The position numbers and the translations under genes are program-made. DNA of 64,000 nucleotides, from assembly GCA_045837725.1 (NCBI GenBank), contig JBEWZL010000253.1:62001-126000 (forward strand). Reading direction: 5' to 3'. The DNA comes from Vermamoeba vermiformis. Its lineage: Eukaryota > Tubulinea > Echinamoebida. Numbering within the stretch: position 1 is the first letter of the stretch; each line of letters starts with the position of its first letter. Shown here one piece after another: positions 23,142-33,544 of this stretch. The notes under the pieces were generated by a model. That model did no database searches and was not told where the DNA came from. It was given only the letters and a program-made list of their open reading frames with translations.

Positions 23142-25654
23142 TTACGGCGCCGAACAAGTATTAATACATTTTTGGGCAACTAGTGGGTCCAAAGGACAAG
23201 AGAAATTGTTGTTGGCAATATTGCAGTACATGTAATTCCTCCAATACTGCACTCCATCCGCAACAAACGAGGTAAAGTTGTTGCCAGAAATATCTAGACC
23301 TACTAATTGTCTATATTGCGATACCGACAAACGGAATTCGCCGCTAAATCCGTTGTTTTGCAGTTCAAGATCCTGAATCTGCGACAACGCACCTAACTTC
23401 CAGGTAAGACCAGTTAAATGGTTGTTTCCCAAATATAGGTACGTCACGCTCAAGCTGAAGAGAGGCAAGTCTCCGCTAAACATGTTGTTAGCGAGATTGA
23501 TGAAGGTGACGGTGCCAACAAAGTCCGGCAAGTGTCCATACATCTGGTTGTGAGATAAATCCAGATCGCTGAGGACTTCAGACTCTGCCACTGAGTACGG
23601 CAATCTTCCGTGAATGCTGTTGTGCCTCAAGTCGAGCATGCGTAGCGCAGGCATATCTCCAATGGTATCAGGCAGCGAGCCTGAGATCATGTTGTGTTTC
23701 AAGATGAGTTTCTTAAGCTGCTTGATAGATGTAATGCTGTCGGGGATGGTGCCTTGTATGGTGTTGTTGGATAGATCCATTACCCAGAGGAAAGTCAGGC
23801 GGGAAATGTTGGCTGGGATAGTGCCAGTCAAGTTGTTCGCGGGCAATTTGAGATATGTGACACGACTCGTATACATCGTGCAATTAACTCCGTACCACTC
23901 GCAATAGTCAGTATTTGAGAGCCAGCCATCTTTACGCTTCCAATTGTCTCCGTTCAACGCGTGATAAAATTCCGTCAGTGTCTCTAGATCCAGGTTCAAC
24001 ATCGAATCATCAGTGGGAGTGACGGGGCGATTAGGTTGATTAGACCATTCGCCATCGGATTCTTGATTGGGCTGCAAGGTAAGTGCGAGAACGATGCAAC
24101 CAGTGACCAAGCCAAGCACGCATACTGCCGCGATGACTGTGCGCCACAGCTTCGAGATTGCAGGCTTGGGACTCTTCGGCGTGATATAGGCCTTCGAGCT
24201 AACTTCAGTGACGGATGACTTGCTTTGTTTGACGAACTGGTCGTAGAGTGCATCCACCGCAAAGTTCAACTTGTCGGTAGTTGATTTCAGGTTCTTGATG
24301 TCGTTGAAGTTGGCTACGAATTGACTCGCTCAGATATGGAATCAGCGACTCATAGTCCACATGAAGAATACCTAAAGAGCACACTGTCGTTAGTTTACTG
24401 CACTTCAATGTGTCATTCGTGTCAATAGAACTCACCATCAATGAGCTGAACTGCCTCGGGCACCACACTCTCCACTTGTTGTGCAATGTAGCCGACAAAT
24501 CTTCTGTTCACTGCTGGTGTAACACCGCTCTTGAACTTGTAATTGACGCCGTCAATCTTCAGCAACACATCACGTGGATTTCCGTCTGCAACAACATAGT
24601 TAGTCTGGAGCCTCAAATAAGCGCTTATATACTATATTGCTGCTAATAGGGCTAGAAAGGTACCTTCTTCGAGCAAGCGAATGTCCTCTTTGATATTGAT
24701 GTCTGATGCCTTGTAGAAGTTGAGTGCTCTGAAGTTGCCAATCACTTCCGCATTGCCGTTGTAAAGGACCATGTATTGCTCGTTCCTATCAATGGCATTA
24801 GTATTATAATTATACTAACTCAATATAGCAACTTACGGCTGAGGTAATGCGAGCGCGAAGTTGGATGGGCTTTCAGGAATAAACACATCATCGTACATGT
24901 GCATTTGATCCGAAGAAAGCACCGAAGAATGTGATTCTGCGCCAGGGCTCTCCTTAATTTCCCTAACGTCTTCATATTCATTCTCATACGAGAGGCTATT
25001 CACGTTGGTGTTGTTGTTCGTGTACGCGCCAGAGTGCTCGGCCCAAGCCATCGTAATAAATGCTATTTGCAAATAAATATTATTAATATACTCTAAATGA
25101 CATAAAGTAGTACCACGAACGATAAATTTATGTGTGTTCGAACTGGATTAGCATCCAGATTGAAGGATAACTTAGAAAATCTGAATTGAAAGAGACTTAC
25201 GTTCGCCATCAGTAACTCCATTACGCTTTTTGGGTAATAATTGGAGTATAGCTGTTGTTCCTTGTTGCACATAAACATTGTTTTGATAACACGAAACTTG
25301 AATGCGCACTAACTGCTCGTCAATTTTTCTAAAGTCGAATATTCCATGGTTAACTTTAATTCTGACAATAACTCCTTCAACTGCTTCCGTGTTTTCGTTT
25401 TTCTTGAACTGGATTAAGTTTCTTTTTGACCAAGTGAATGCGTTAGGTGCTTCGACCTCTTTATCTGAAGCATGATCCTCGTAAAATAAATGTATGTGAT
25501 ATTTTAATGAGGCTGGTTGGTTCTTTTCTGCGAGGGCAAAACCAAAATTGTGCGAACCGATCAACGGCACCGCTTCCAGATTCGCGTTGCACTCCAGAGG
25601 CACAAACAGCGAAAAGATATTACGAATGTGTATACTCTGCATGGTGGTCAACAC
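23142..25654 (-). CDS. MRF-like membrane-tethered factor with LRR ectodomain, copy C (frameshifted)
   Basis: Third family member, tail-to-head next to copy B, with about 210 nt between them. N-terminal domain: MQSIHIRNIFSLFVPL, FTWSKRNLIQFKKN, NHGIFDFRKI and LQLLPKKRNG. Linker exon about 24833-25060. The ICA domain carries the same SDINIK dyad and FVGYIAQQVESVVPEAVQL. Membrane span VIAAVCVLGLVTGCIVLALT at about 24075-24150. The ectodomain opens with YHALNGDNWKRKDGWL and CEWYGVNC, has about ten LRRs of plant-type spacing (LPDTIGDMPALRMLDLRHNS) and closes with FSCPLDPLVAQKCINTC. Relative to B, one extra base near 24315 inside SIRANFNDIKN shifts the frame between coiled coil and chaperone domain. 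Downstream the frame stays open for 375 codons, so the break is young or a sequencing error. Confidence 0.7.
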
Positions 25655-25928
25655 TTCGAATCAGGTATTGAAATTGACGACCATCAGAGGACTTGGGGAA
25701 AAACTGACATCCGGGTGACAAGTTAGACCCCAATTACGAAGTAAAGATATCGGCTAACCTCTATACAGTAGCCATCCTTAAATATGACTATGCGTGCGCA
25801 GAAATGAGTTACTTAATGAATTCCAAGGCGGGACTTCTGGTGCACAAGAGCCGAATTGTTTCGGTCATTTTTTGACTGTCGTCAGCAGCACTAACAACTG
25901 CGACAAGAATTAATTATAAATAATATAT

Positions 25929-27894
25929 AATGAGTGAAGAGTTTGCACGTCACGTACTGCGCGTAGTCGTGGCGCAAGTGTGCGCAAGTTTTGGATTTCA
26001 GTCGATCGAGCAATTTGCTTTAGAAACATTAGTTGACGTCTTACAATCATGTAAGTCTCTTAATATAATATATTGATATTTATTGCAGCGATATATAACG
26101 TCAATACACGATCAATAAGAAATAAGAAAAAATTCGAATTATTTGTAATAATTTATCTTGCCTTTATTTTCAGCTAATATTCCTAAAATAATATGTACGA
26201 ATATACTTTAATATTTATAAACACAGATATTGAAGAAATTGGCTATACGTCTCATTCGATCAGCGAAGTCGCTTCAAGAACAGAATCCAATTTCCACGAT
26301 GTATTATTCGCATTTGCAGACCTAAAAGTATCAATTTCCGAATTGATGTTATTTGCTACACAAGCTGATGAAATGCCATTCTCTAAACGTAAGCAGAAGA
26401 AACGCGATCGTCGATCCGGCCTTGAACTCTCATTGAAGCGCTTATTAATTTTTATGGTGCTATATATTGACTTTGAATATATTTAGCATTACCCGAATTC
26501 CCAATGAAGACAAAACAATACAAACCCAAAATGTTGTCAGATCCTGAAGAACCATTACCCGCGCACATTCCCTCATTTTTGCCTGCTTTTCCTGATAAAC
26601 ATACTTATATGAAGACACCAGTACGTACTATTTTAATATATTAATAATTCTTTTGAATTTTTTTATTTTTTTATTCGGCGTGTAACGAACCTACCCCCTT
26701 CTAGGTACCCGTAGAAAAAGAAGTTGATCCCGTCAAAGTGCGCGAGAAAAAGAACAGAGAACGACACGATGTCGAGTACAGTTTGGCGAGATTACACAAG
26801 CGAGTCAGAGGCGAGACTGCCTGGCAAAATCAACCAACAGATTATCAATCCTTATACGATCCTAAACCAGACGGTACGTTATATAATAGTGAATTGTACA
26901 TATTGCAGTCGATTGATTATCAATCTCGTAGAAAACAAGACGGGCCCAGATCCAGTCGATTTGGATGCACTAATGAGCAAGCCTTCTGCACCTAGTACGT
27001 ATACAACTTTACATGACTATCACAGTGCACGGATTAACACATATGCACGTAGCTCCCGCCGTAAAACCAACACCATTGCCAAAAGACAGTCCGTTCATTA
27101 CCTCACAGTACAACGTACCTGTCATTCCACCAGAAGAGAAAGAAGAAGGTAATTTTAATTTGCACAGCATAGAGACATTGCCGCGGTGATATCAATTCAG
27201 CATCGAGCTTATACGATTAGCACTCTAATTAGATTTTCATTTTTTGTCGTGTCATTACTGCATTGTCAGAACAGTTCTAATACTTGCTTTTCTATCCATA
27301 GACAAGGCACAATCAGCCGCCGAAGAGCTTGAACGAAAGAAAAGACAAGAAAAGATTGAGCGAATTTTGGCACTGCAACATCGTGATGGAGTGGATACAC
27401 TCGAAGTTAACTTTGGATCTCCTTACGAAAGGTATTTAACAACATCTTTTAGTTATACTATATGAACCATTACGTGATATTAATGATATTCCGCAAAACA
27501 GTGCCGTTACAACACCGGGATTCTTCGAGGCAGGTTCACCAATTTCACCATCATATTATCAGAACAGTAACACTGGATTCAACGAACAATCTAATGGCGG
27601 CATGACTCCTGCGTAAGTGTAACAATATGTTATTGAACTGTTGGCTACTGCATCCTTCATGCATACTTTTAATGTTTGAGATCTGGTGCTGGACCGAGAT
27701 CTGGATCTCCTTGCAAATCGATTCACATTCGTAATACAATGCTAATTATATTACATATTAGTGGTGGCAATTACTCACCAGTAAATTCGCCGCGTCCGTC
27801 GCTATTCTCAACTGTTATTGCCTCGTCGCAACAGAACAACAACAATAACACGCCGAACAATCCTGAAGATAACCAATTGATGGACATTATTTAA
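25929..27894 (+). CDS. TAF8: TFIID subunit TAF8 homologue
   Basis: N-terminal histone-fold (bromo-associated) domain: VLRVVVAQVCASFGFQSIEQ, ALETLVDVLQ, then ISEVASRTESNFHDVLFAFA after the first introns. The TAF8 C-terminal signature follows: HIPSFLPAFPDKHTYMKTPV, then KVREKKNRERHDVEYSLARL. In TFIID TAF8 pairs with TAF10 and carries the nuclear import signal for that dimer. The rest is proline- and glutamine/asparagine-rich with a charged coiled stretch EELERKKRQEKIERILALQ, and ends NNPEDNQLMDII. About seven introns; stop 27892-27894. Normal length for the family with an extended low-complexity tail. Confidence 0.82.
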
Positions 27895-28098
27895 ATATAA
27901 TGTATTGTTAATACGAGTAAAATAATACTTAGTCGAGGCACGTGTAGTTGAACCTTGTAAATTTATACAATAGGAGTGTTTTTGTACAATTAAAAAAAAG
28001 TCTCGTAAAGAGAGACCATTTCAAAATTGACTTGGTAATATTAATACCAAGCCATATTAACTATATTAATTCGCCAAGTAATTGTTTTAAGCGCCAAT

Positions 28099-28994
28099 CT
28101 ATTCGTCATCAGACCAATCATTTTCTTCATCGTCCTGAGGCCCTTCGTCTTCTATTATTCGGAATAAAGTTAATATTAATAAATAAATAATTATAATATT
28201 AAATGTATCGCATTATAACGCCTAATTAAGGAATTATAAGAGCGAGGATTACCTTTAAAATCTGAGGGTCCGTCAGGGTTACTCAGCACATCAGGACTGA
28301 AGCCTTCAAACATCATCTTCTGTTGCACTGCTGCGAGGGGCACGCCGTTCTTTAACATCTTGAAGTACTTCATGTAACGTGGATCTTGTGCGTTCGTCAT
28401 TCCTGAACCGGCACCATTGGCTAAAGGAATAGAGGTGAGAAAATTACTTAATATGTATTTTTAATGATAGGTTCGTTATTAATATAAATTTGATGCAAGA
28501 AAAGAGGACGTTATTTTGCAACAAAGATCGGATCTGTCTCGATAAAATTATGCCATATTATGAATTGAAAAAATGTGCATAATATTTATGATATCGCTGG
28601 TATTATTTAAGATCAATTAAGACCAATAAATATTGAGCACGTATAAAATAATGTTACCAGCTTCTTCTGGTTGAGCTTCTGCAGCAGGTTGAGGGACGTT
28701 ATTATTAGCATTATTTTCGACATTATTATTAGCAACGGGTTGATTATTATTCGCTGCATTTGGTGCTCCTGGTGCTAGGGCACTTTCGGGGATGGAGGCT
28801 AATTTTGCTTCCAATAATCCCATAGTAATCTCTAACTGCTGTAATTGTGAGCTGACATCGCTGAGCTTTTGTTCGCACGTATTTGCAAATCTATTTAAAA
28901 ATTGGGTGGTTTGGATCAGAAAGCTGTTGACAAACGTGAGGGATTTGCGATATGGAATCGGATCTACTTCTGTGAAATCTAATTGAGGCTGCAT
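28099..28994 (-). CDS. WASHC3: WASH complex subunit 3 (CCDC53) homologue
   Basis: Small coiled-coil subunit of the WASH complex, which activates Arp2/3 on endosomes. The start is the ATG at 28994: MQPQLDFTEVDPIPYRKSL. Then FVNSFLIQTTQFLNRFANTC with a heptad stretch QKLSDVSSQLQQLEITMGLL and EAKLASIPES, which follows the human protein closely. An Asn/Ala/Pro-rich linker follows, then the second conserved block DPRYMKYFKMLKNGVPLAAV and KMMFEGFSPDVLSNPDGP, and an acidic end DEENDWSDDE resembling that of metazoan CCDC53. Three exons; stop complementary to 28099-28101. The closely spaced gene at 29152 diverges from it. Confidence 0.88.
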
Positions 28995-29151
28995 GGTGGA
29001 TACCGATTTATATACAACGAAAAAATACGAAAAATGCTCACAAAGACGACTCCCACGAATTTTCCATTTTATTAATATTATTTGATCTAGCCGTTTTTGG
29101 AACAATGCTTGTTTAACTAAGACCTCCTTGTACTATAGCACATCATTAACA

Positions 29152-31298
29152 ATGAGTCGGAGGCGAGGAGAAGACCTCGAAGAGGAGGAGATCGAATTGA
29201 AGAAGCGATATGAATTGTTAAGACAAAAGAAGGTACACGAGAGAATGTCAACAATATTATTATTACAAATTATATGGATAATTTTCATCGAGTTATTGAT
29301 TGAATCGATTATTAATCAACTATTTTATTGCAGCGAAATGAAGATAAAGACAAAACAATTGAAAATAAAATTGCAGCAGCCAAAAAAATATTAGCAGTAA
29401 GTAGGCACACGTGCACATCAATTTATTTTGATAAACACAAACACAAATATTGGGAAAGTTTTTTCACGTGCCCATCTGGTACTCCCTTACACAAGGCGGC
29501 ACAGGTCTAATTATTATTATACTATTAATGGCAGATATATCGTCGTTAGGCCGCAAAATTATATATAGTGACCCTTTCAATATTTTAACAAGGAGGTTAG
29601 GACCCAAGAGGGCAGAGGCGACAGAAAGGCTCCACAAAATATAATTATATTGATTTTTCCCTTCCGCGAAGAAAAGAAAGGAGAAGGGGGGACCACAACC
29701 CACATCTCTCCATACTCATAATATCCATCTTATTAATCACGTTATCGGACGATAAATCAAAAAATTCGGGTCATAAATCCAAAATGTTCGGGAAAAATCG
29801 CCCAAAATGTATGGCGAGCCCGAATGACGATATATCCAGTCCGACGATATACCTGTCAATGACAGTAATTATATTAACATTTGTACAGCAGCAACAACAA
29901 GTCGATCACCAAGCTCAAGCAGCACGCGCAGCTGGTCTAAAAAAATCATCGCAGTTCTTGCGCAAGAAGGTGCGTAGCCTTATCACTATTAATAACAATT
30001 ATCGAATAACTTGCATGAATGAATAACTGTGCTTGATGTCATGCATTTGCAAAGGCCTATATTGACGTGCTATAATGTCACAGGAAGGAGGCAATTACGT
30101 GCCATCCACACCGATGCCAGGAGTGGAATACATCGAGCCAAAGTCAAGTGACGATGATATTAAAGAACCGCCATTTAAGAAACAAAAGGTAAGCCCTGTT
30201 AACAGACTCTTAACAAAACGGCAGCAGATCGGATCGACACATTTACACGACAAATTCTATACTACATGTTTTGATTTCAACGTGCAAATTTTTTCCCCAC
30301 GCTGTAAGAGGCACCTTATGTTTAAATTCACGAAAATTATTCCTTTTGGGGCGGATCTGTTCGTGCACGGCGTGTCACCAAACAACAAGCTTCCATAGCT
30401 CAGTTGGTTTAGAGCGTTCGACTGTTAATCGAGAGGTCCTTGGTTCAATCCCAAGTGGAAGCGACTTTCTTTTTTGCCTGTTAATGGCTCTATTCCTTTC
30501 TTTTTATCGCGTCCAACAACAGATCTTTCGTGTGAAATTATCCCAAGAATTCAAGGGGGAGCCCTTCGCTTTTTGAATATTATTTAATCAACTTAACACC
30601 ACTTGGCATCAGTGGCTCTCAAATACGAATGTTAGACGTCTTAAGACAATATTATTATAACCTGAGGCACGAGCAGGCCGTAGGTTTGTCTTTTTGACGA
30701 CCTCGTACGGTTGCGGCCTCGTTCTTTCAATAACGGCGCCATAGCTTAGTGGTAGAGCCTCGGTCTCATGAGTCGATTGTCCAAGTTCGATTCTTGGTGG
30801 CGCCTATTCTGATTTTTTTGTTGTGGCGGTCCGGCTTGTGGAAGTAGTGACCAAACACGATGTTGGTCGCTCTGGTGGTCTGTTTGAAATTGGTGAGCGA
30901 TGTTGTAAACGTCTCGGGCACGACCACACTAACAAGAATGCACCGCTTCCCGTCCGATCAGCGAAGTTAAGCTTGTTCAGGCCTTCTTAGTACTGGGGTA
31001 GGAGACTACCTGGGAATCGGAGGTGTTGTGCTCTTCTCTTTTTTGCTTTTTGACTATTTGATCCTTCCTTGGACTCGCGCGGGGCCCTCTTGTTTGATTT
31101 TAGTTTGTAACGGTTCAATCGAATTCGGATGCATCTGATCTGCTGTGGTTTTTTTGTCGTTCGAAAGCTTTTCTAACGCATGCATTTAAGTTAGCAGATG
31201 GTTCAGCGAATACAGAGCCAGGAGAGTTCAAAGAGCCCGCTGCTGTGGCTCAACACCATGACAACGCTGCATCCACGAGTGCACCTGTAAATAACTGA
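29152..31298 (+). CDS. Charged nuclear protein, possibly NELF-E-like; hosts Pol III genes in its last intron
   Basis: Start MSRRRGEDLEEEEIELKKRY, then ELLRQKKRNEDKDKTIENKI and AAAKKILA, an acidic-to-basic helical N terminus that resembles the first part of negative elongation factor E. Next a Q-rich exon (QQQQVDHQAQAARAAGLKK), then GNYVPSTPMPGVEYIEP and PPFKKQK. The last exon, as I read it, is 31191-31298: LADGSANTEPGEFKEPAAV ending SAPVNN. It is reached by a phase-0 intron (30189-31190) with a CTAAC branch-like site just before TTTAAG. That 1-kb intron contains tRNA-Asn, tRNA-Met and 5S rRNA. The second intron holds a MITE-like element. No RRM domain is seen, so the NELF-E assignment is weak. 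Confidence 0.5.
29530..29857. mobile_element. MITE-like DNA element in an intron
   Basis: 328-bp insertion within an intron of the 29152 gene. The ends are inverted repeats: GGCAGATATATCGTCG on the left, and on the right CGACGATATACCTGTC, which matches at 14 of 16 positions. A second inverted copy GACGATATATC lies just inside the right end. AAT flanks both ends and may be a 3-bp target duplication. There is no coding capacity. I see no second copy in this window, so the family is unproven. It could be a non-autonomous DNA transposon. Confidence 0.5.
30389..30463 (+). tRNA. tRNA-Asn (GUU)
   Basis: Complete cloverleaf: acceptor GCTTCCA/TGGAAGC, D stem GCTC/GAGC, anticodon stem TTCGA/TCGAG with loop CTGTTAA (anticodon GUU), T stem CTTGG/CCAAG with loop TTCAATC, discriminator G. 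The internal Pol III boxes are intact and a TTTTTT run follows at about 30470. It lies inside the 1-kb intron of the 29152 gene, on the same strand. Confidence 0.95.
30735..30805 (+). tRNA. tRNA-Met (CAU), elongator type
   Basis: Acceptor GGCGCCA/TGGCGCC, D stem GCTT/GAGC, anticodon stem TCGGT/GTCGA with loop CTCATGA (anticodon CAU), T stem CCAAG/CTTGG with loop TTCGATT, discriminator T. The G1-C72 pair and the usual T loop argue for the elongator rather than the initiator. A T7 run follows near 30815. Nested in the same host intron as tRNA-Asn and 5S rRNA. Confidence 0.93.
30916..31033 (+). rRNA. 5S ribosomal RNA
   Basis: 118 nt that fold as 5S: the ends GGGCACGAC and GTTGTGCTC form helix I. 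The internal control region is recognisable, with GCGAAGTTAAGC (box A region) and TTAGTACTGGGGTAGGAG followed by ACTACCTGGGAAT (box C region). A TTTTTT run follows at about 31039. It lies singly inside an intron of the 29152 gene, on the same strand, downstream of two tRNA genes, not in a tandem 5S array or next to large rRNA genes. Confidence 0.93.
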
Positions 31299-31454
31299 AC
31301 CCGAGCCGAAAAGGAGCGACGTATCTACTGTATTGTAAATAAAATCCGTACTTATGAATGACGAGTTATTACGGTTCTGAAGTTCTATTTTTATCGCGTC
31401 AATTTCGTTCGTTTTCAGATTCAGCTAAATTTTAAAGCACCAGAGAGGAGAACA

Positions 31455-33359
31455 ATGGCTGATCAAAAAGTTGAAGAAAAACCAAAGCAAGTCGTTGAGG
31501 AAAGCTCGTCCGAAGAGTCATCTGAAGAGGTAGGAAACTGGCCTTTGCGGCTGAAGTGCTAAATCTGTCTTGAACGACCTAAATAATTATTAAAAAATAT
31601 ATTAATATTATTTACACGTGCGCAAGCATTAATTTCGTTGTAGGACGATTGGATTCCGTTTTCCAAAAGACCTGAATGGGCTGACGTAAAACCAGTGCCT
31701 CAAGATGATGGCCCACACCCTATTTGTCCTATTAATTATACAGAACAATGTAAGTCACGATTATAATAATTCTAGGCCCTTATTTAATCGAGTTGTAATT
31801 TCAAATTGAAAAAACGGATATTTTTAGCTTTAACTAAATTTAAAATTCATTCTATTATTACTAAATACAATTTTAATATTATTCACCGACCGATTGTAAT
31901 ATTTTTGTCGCCATCCAGTTCGAGAGACGATGGATTATTTCCGTGCCATAATTTTAAAAGATGAACGAAGCGAACGAGCACTGCAGCTTACAAATGAGGC
32001 CATCGAAGCAAATCCAGCGAATTACACAGCTTGGTACTTCAGAAGGTAGGCAGCTCGATGATTTATTTTTATCTTCGCTCTGATTGGCCGGTTTGGCGGC
32101 GTCCCAACAACGGCCTAATAGCATAGTTGGTTATTGCGCCCGCCTAGTAAGCGGGAGGTCCTCGGTTCGAATCCGAGTTAGGCCAGTTTCTTTTTTTGCT
32201 CGTGCTATTACTTTTCTATTGGCTTGGCTAAATGAGTGCACCGCTTCGAAAACTTTTTTTGATCCGGATCAGATCGAGATCTGTCAATTTTTAACGAGCA
32301 CTCTTCATAGTATTTTTATCTTATAACATGATCTGTGTGCTAAATATTTGTCTTCTATTAGATTATGTCTATTTGCGCTGGGCTCAGATTTGAAAGCGGA
32401 ATTACAACGCGTGGTCGAGGTCGCACTTGACAACTCAAAAAATTATCAAGTCTGGTACCACCGAAGACTGCTGTTAGAAAAGTTGAAGGCAGACCCCGAC
32501 GCCACTGCTTTGGCCAACAAGGAATTAGAATTGACTGCTATGGCTTTGAAAGATGACAACAAGAACTATCACGCTTGGTCGCACAGGTAAAATCTTTTTG
32601 CTGAATGCTGATAACTTCACTATCGCTGATAATATGATTACTAGACAATGGGTGCTGACTACTTTCAATGTTTGGGAAAAAGAACTCGATTACGTCGAGA
32701 GTTTAATTAAACTTGATTGGAGGAACAATTCAGCTTGGAATCAACGATATTTCGTACTCACAAGCACTACTGATATGAACAAAGAGGTCAAGGCTAAAGA
32801 GATTGAGTACGTATCTTACCTACATACTTCGTACTAGTAGATTATTCAACTCGTGTTCGGTACCAGATCTAACACATTTTTCTTATTCTAGATTTGCTAT
32901 TAAATGGATTAAGACGTCACCAAATAACTCTTCTCCGTGGACATATATGCTAGGGTAAGTACTAACAGTGTGCTAATAGAACCAAGCCTACTTTCGCTCG
33001 TGTAACACGCCATGCTAACGTACCTTTTTGCCACTAGTTTGGTGAAAGACAACAAGTTCAGTGACTTCCCTATGATCGCTGAGTTCTGCAACGAGGGCAA
33101 GAGCAAGTACGTCACGTGTGCTCACTTGTTCTCGACGTTGATAGATATTTGCGAAGAAGAATTTTTGGCAACAAAGGATGAGGCTAAATTGGCCGAGGCA
33201 CTTGGTGTAAGCTCTTTAGATTATAAGTAATCGAATTCGGTGGTATTTATATATTAATACGCATTTTTTAAGTACTGCGACGTTCTAGCGAACAACATCG
33301 ATGAACTGCGAAAGAAGTATTGGCTTTACAAGAAAGGATTGCTTTCAGAGCTCAAATAA
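31455..33359 (+). CDS. FNTA: Protein farnesyltransferase / geranylgeranyltransferase I alpha subunit
   Basis: Shared alpha subunit that pairs with a beta subunit to attach farnesyl or geranylgeranyl to CaaX proteins such as Ras and Rho. After an acidic N terminus ([20 protein letters not shown]) and [15 protein letters not shown], the helical PPTA repeats appear in order: [64 protein letters not shown] and [13 protein letters not shown]. The C-terminal helices [16 protein letters not shown] match the family end. About seven introns; the one at 32046-32361 (between YFR and RLC) contains the tRNA-Thr gene. Full length for the family. Confidence 0.95.
32112..32185 (+). tRNA. tRNA-Thr (AGU)
   Basis: Acceptor GGCCTAA/TTAGGCC, anticodon stem CCCGC/GCGGG with loop CTAGTAA (anticodon AGU), T stem CTCGG/CCGAG with loop TTCGAAT, discriminator A. 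A T7 terminator run begins at about 32190. It lies within a 316-nt intron of the farnesyltransferase alpha gene, on the same strand. Confidence 0.95.
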
Positions 33360-33544
33360 GCTTCATAGTGAACTTAAATGCCTCACAGTAACAAAATGTT
33401 AATTAATAGTAAAATAAGCATGATTTTGTAAGTCACGTGGCAGATCGGTGCCAAGTTTTGGAATTTCTTGCCGCCCTCTTTTATTGAATCAATTTTTGCA
33501 ACACGCATAAGGCGTGTTTGATATGTTCGAGAAATAACGCAACC

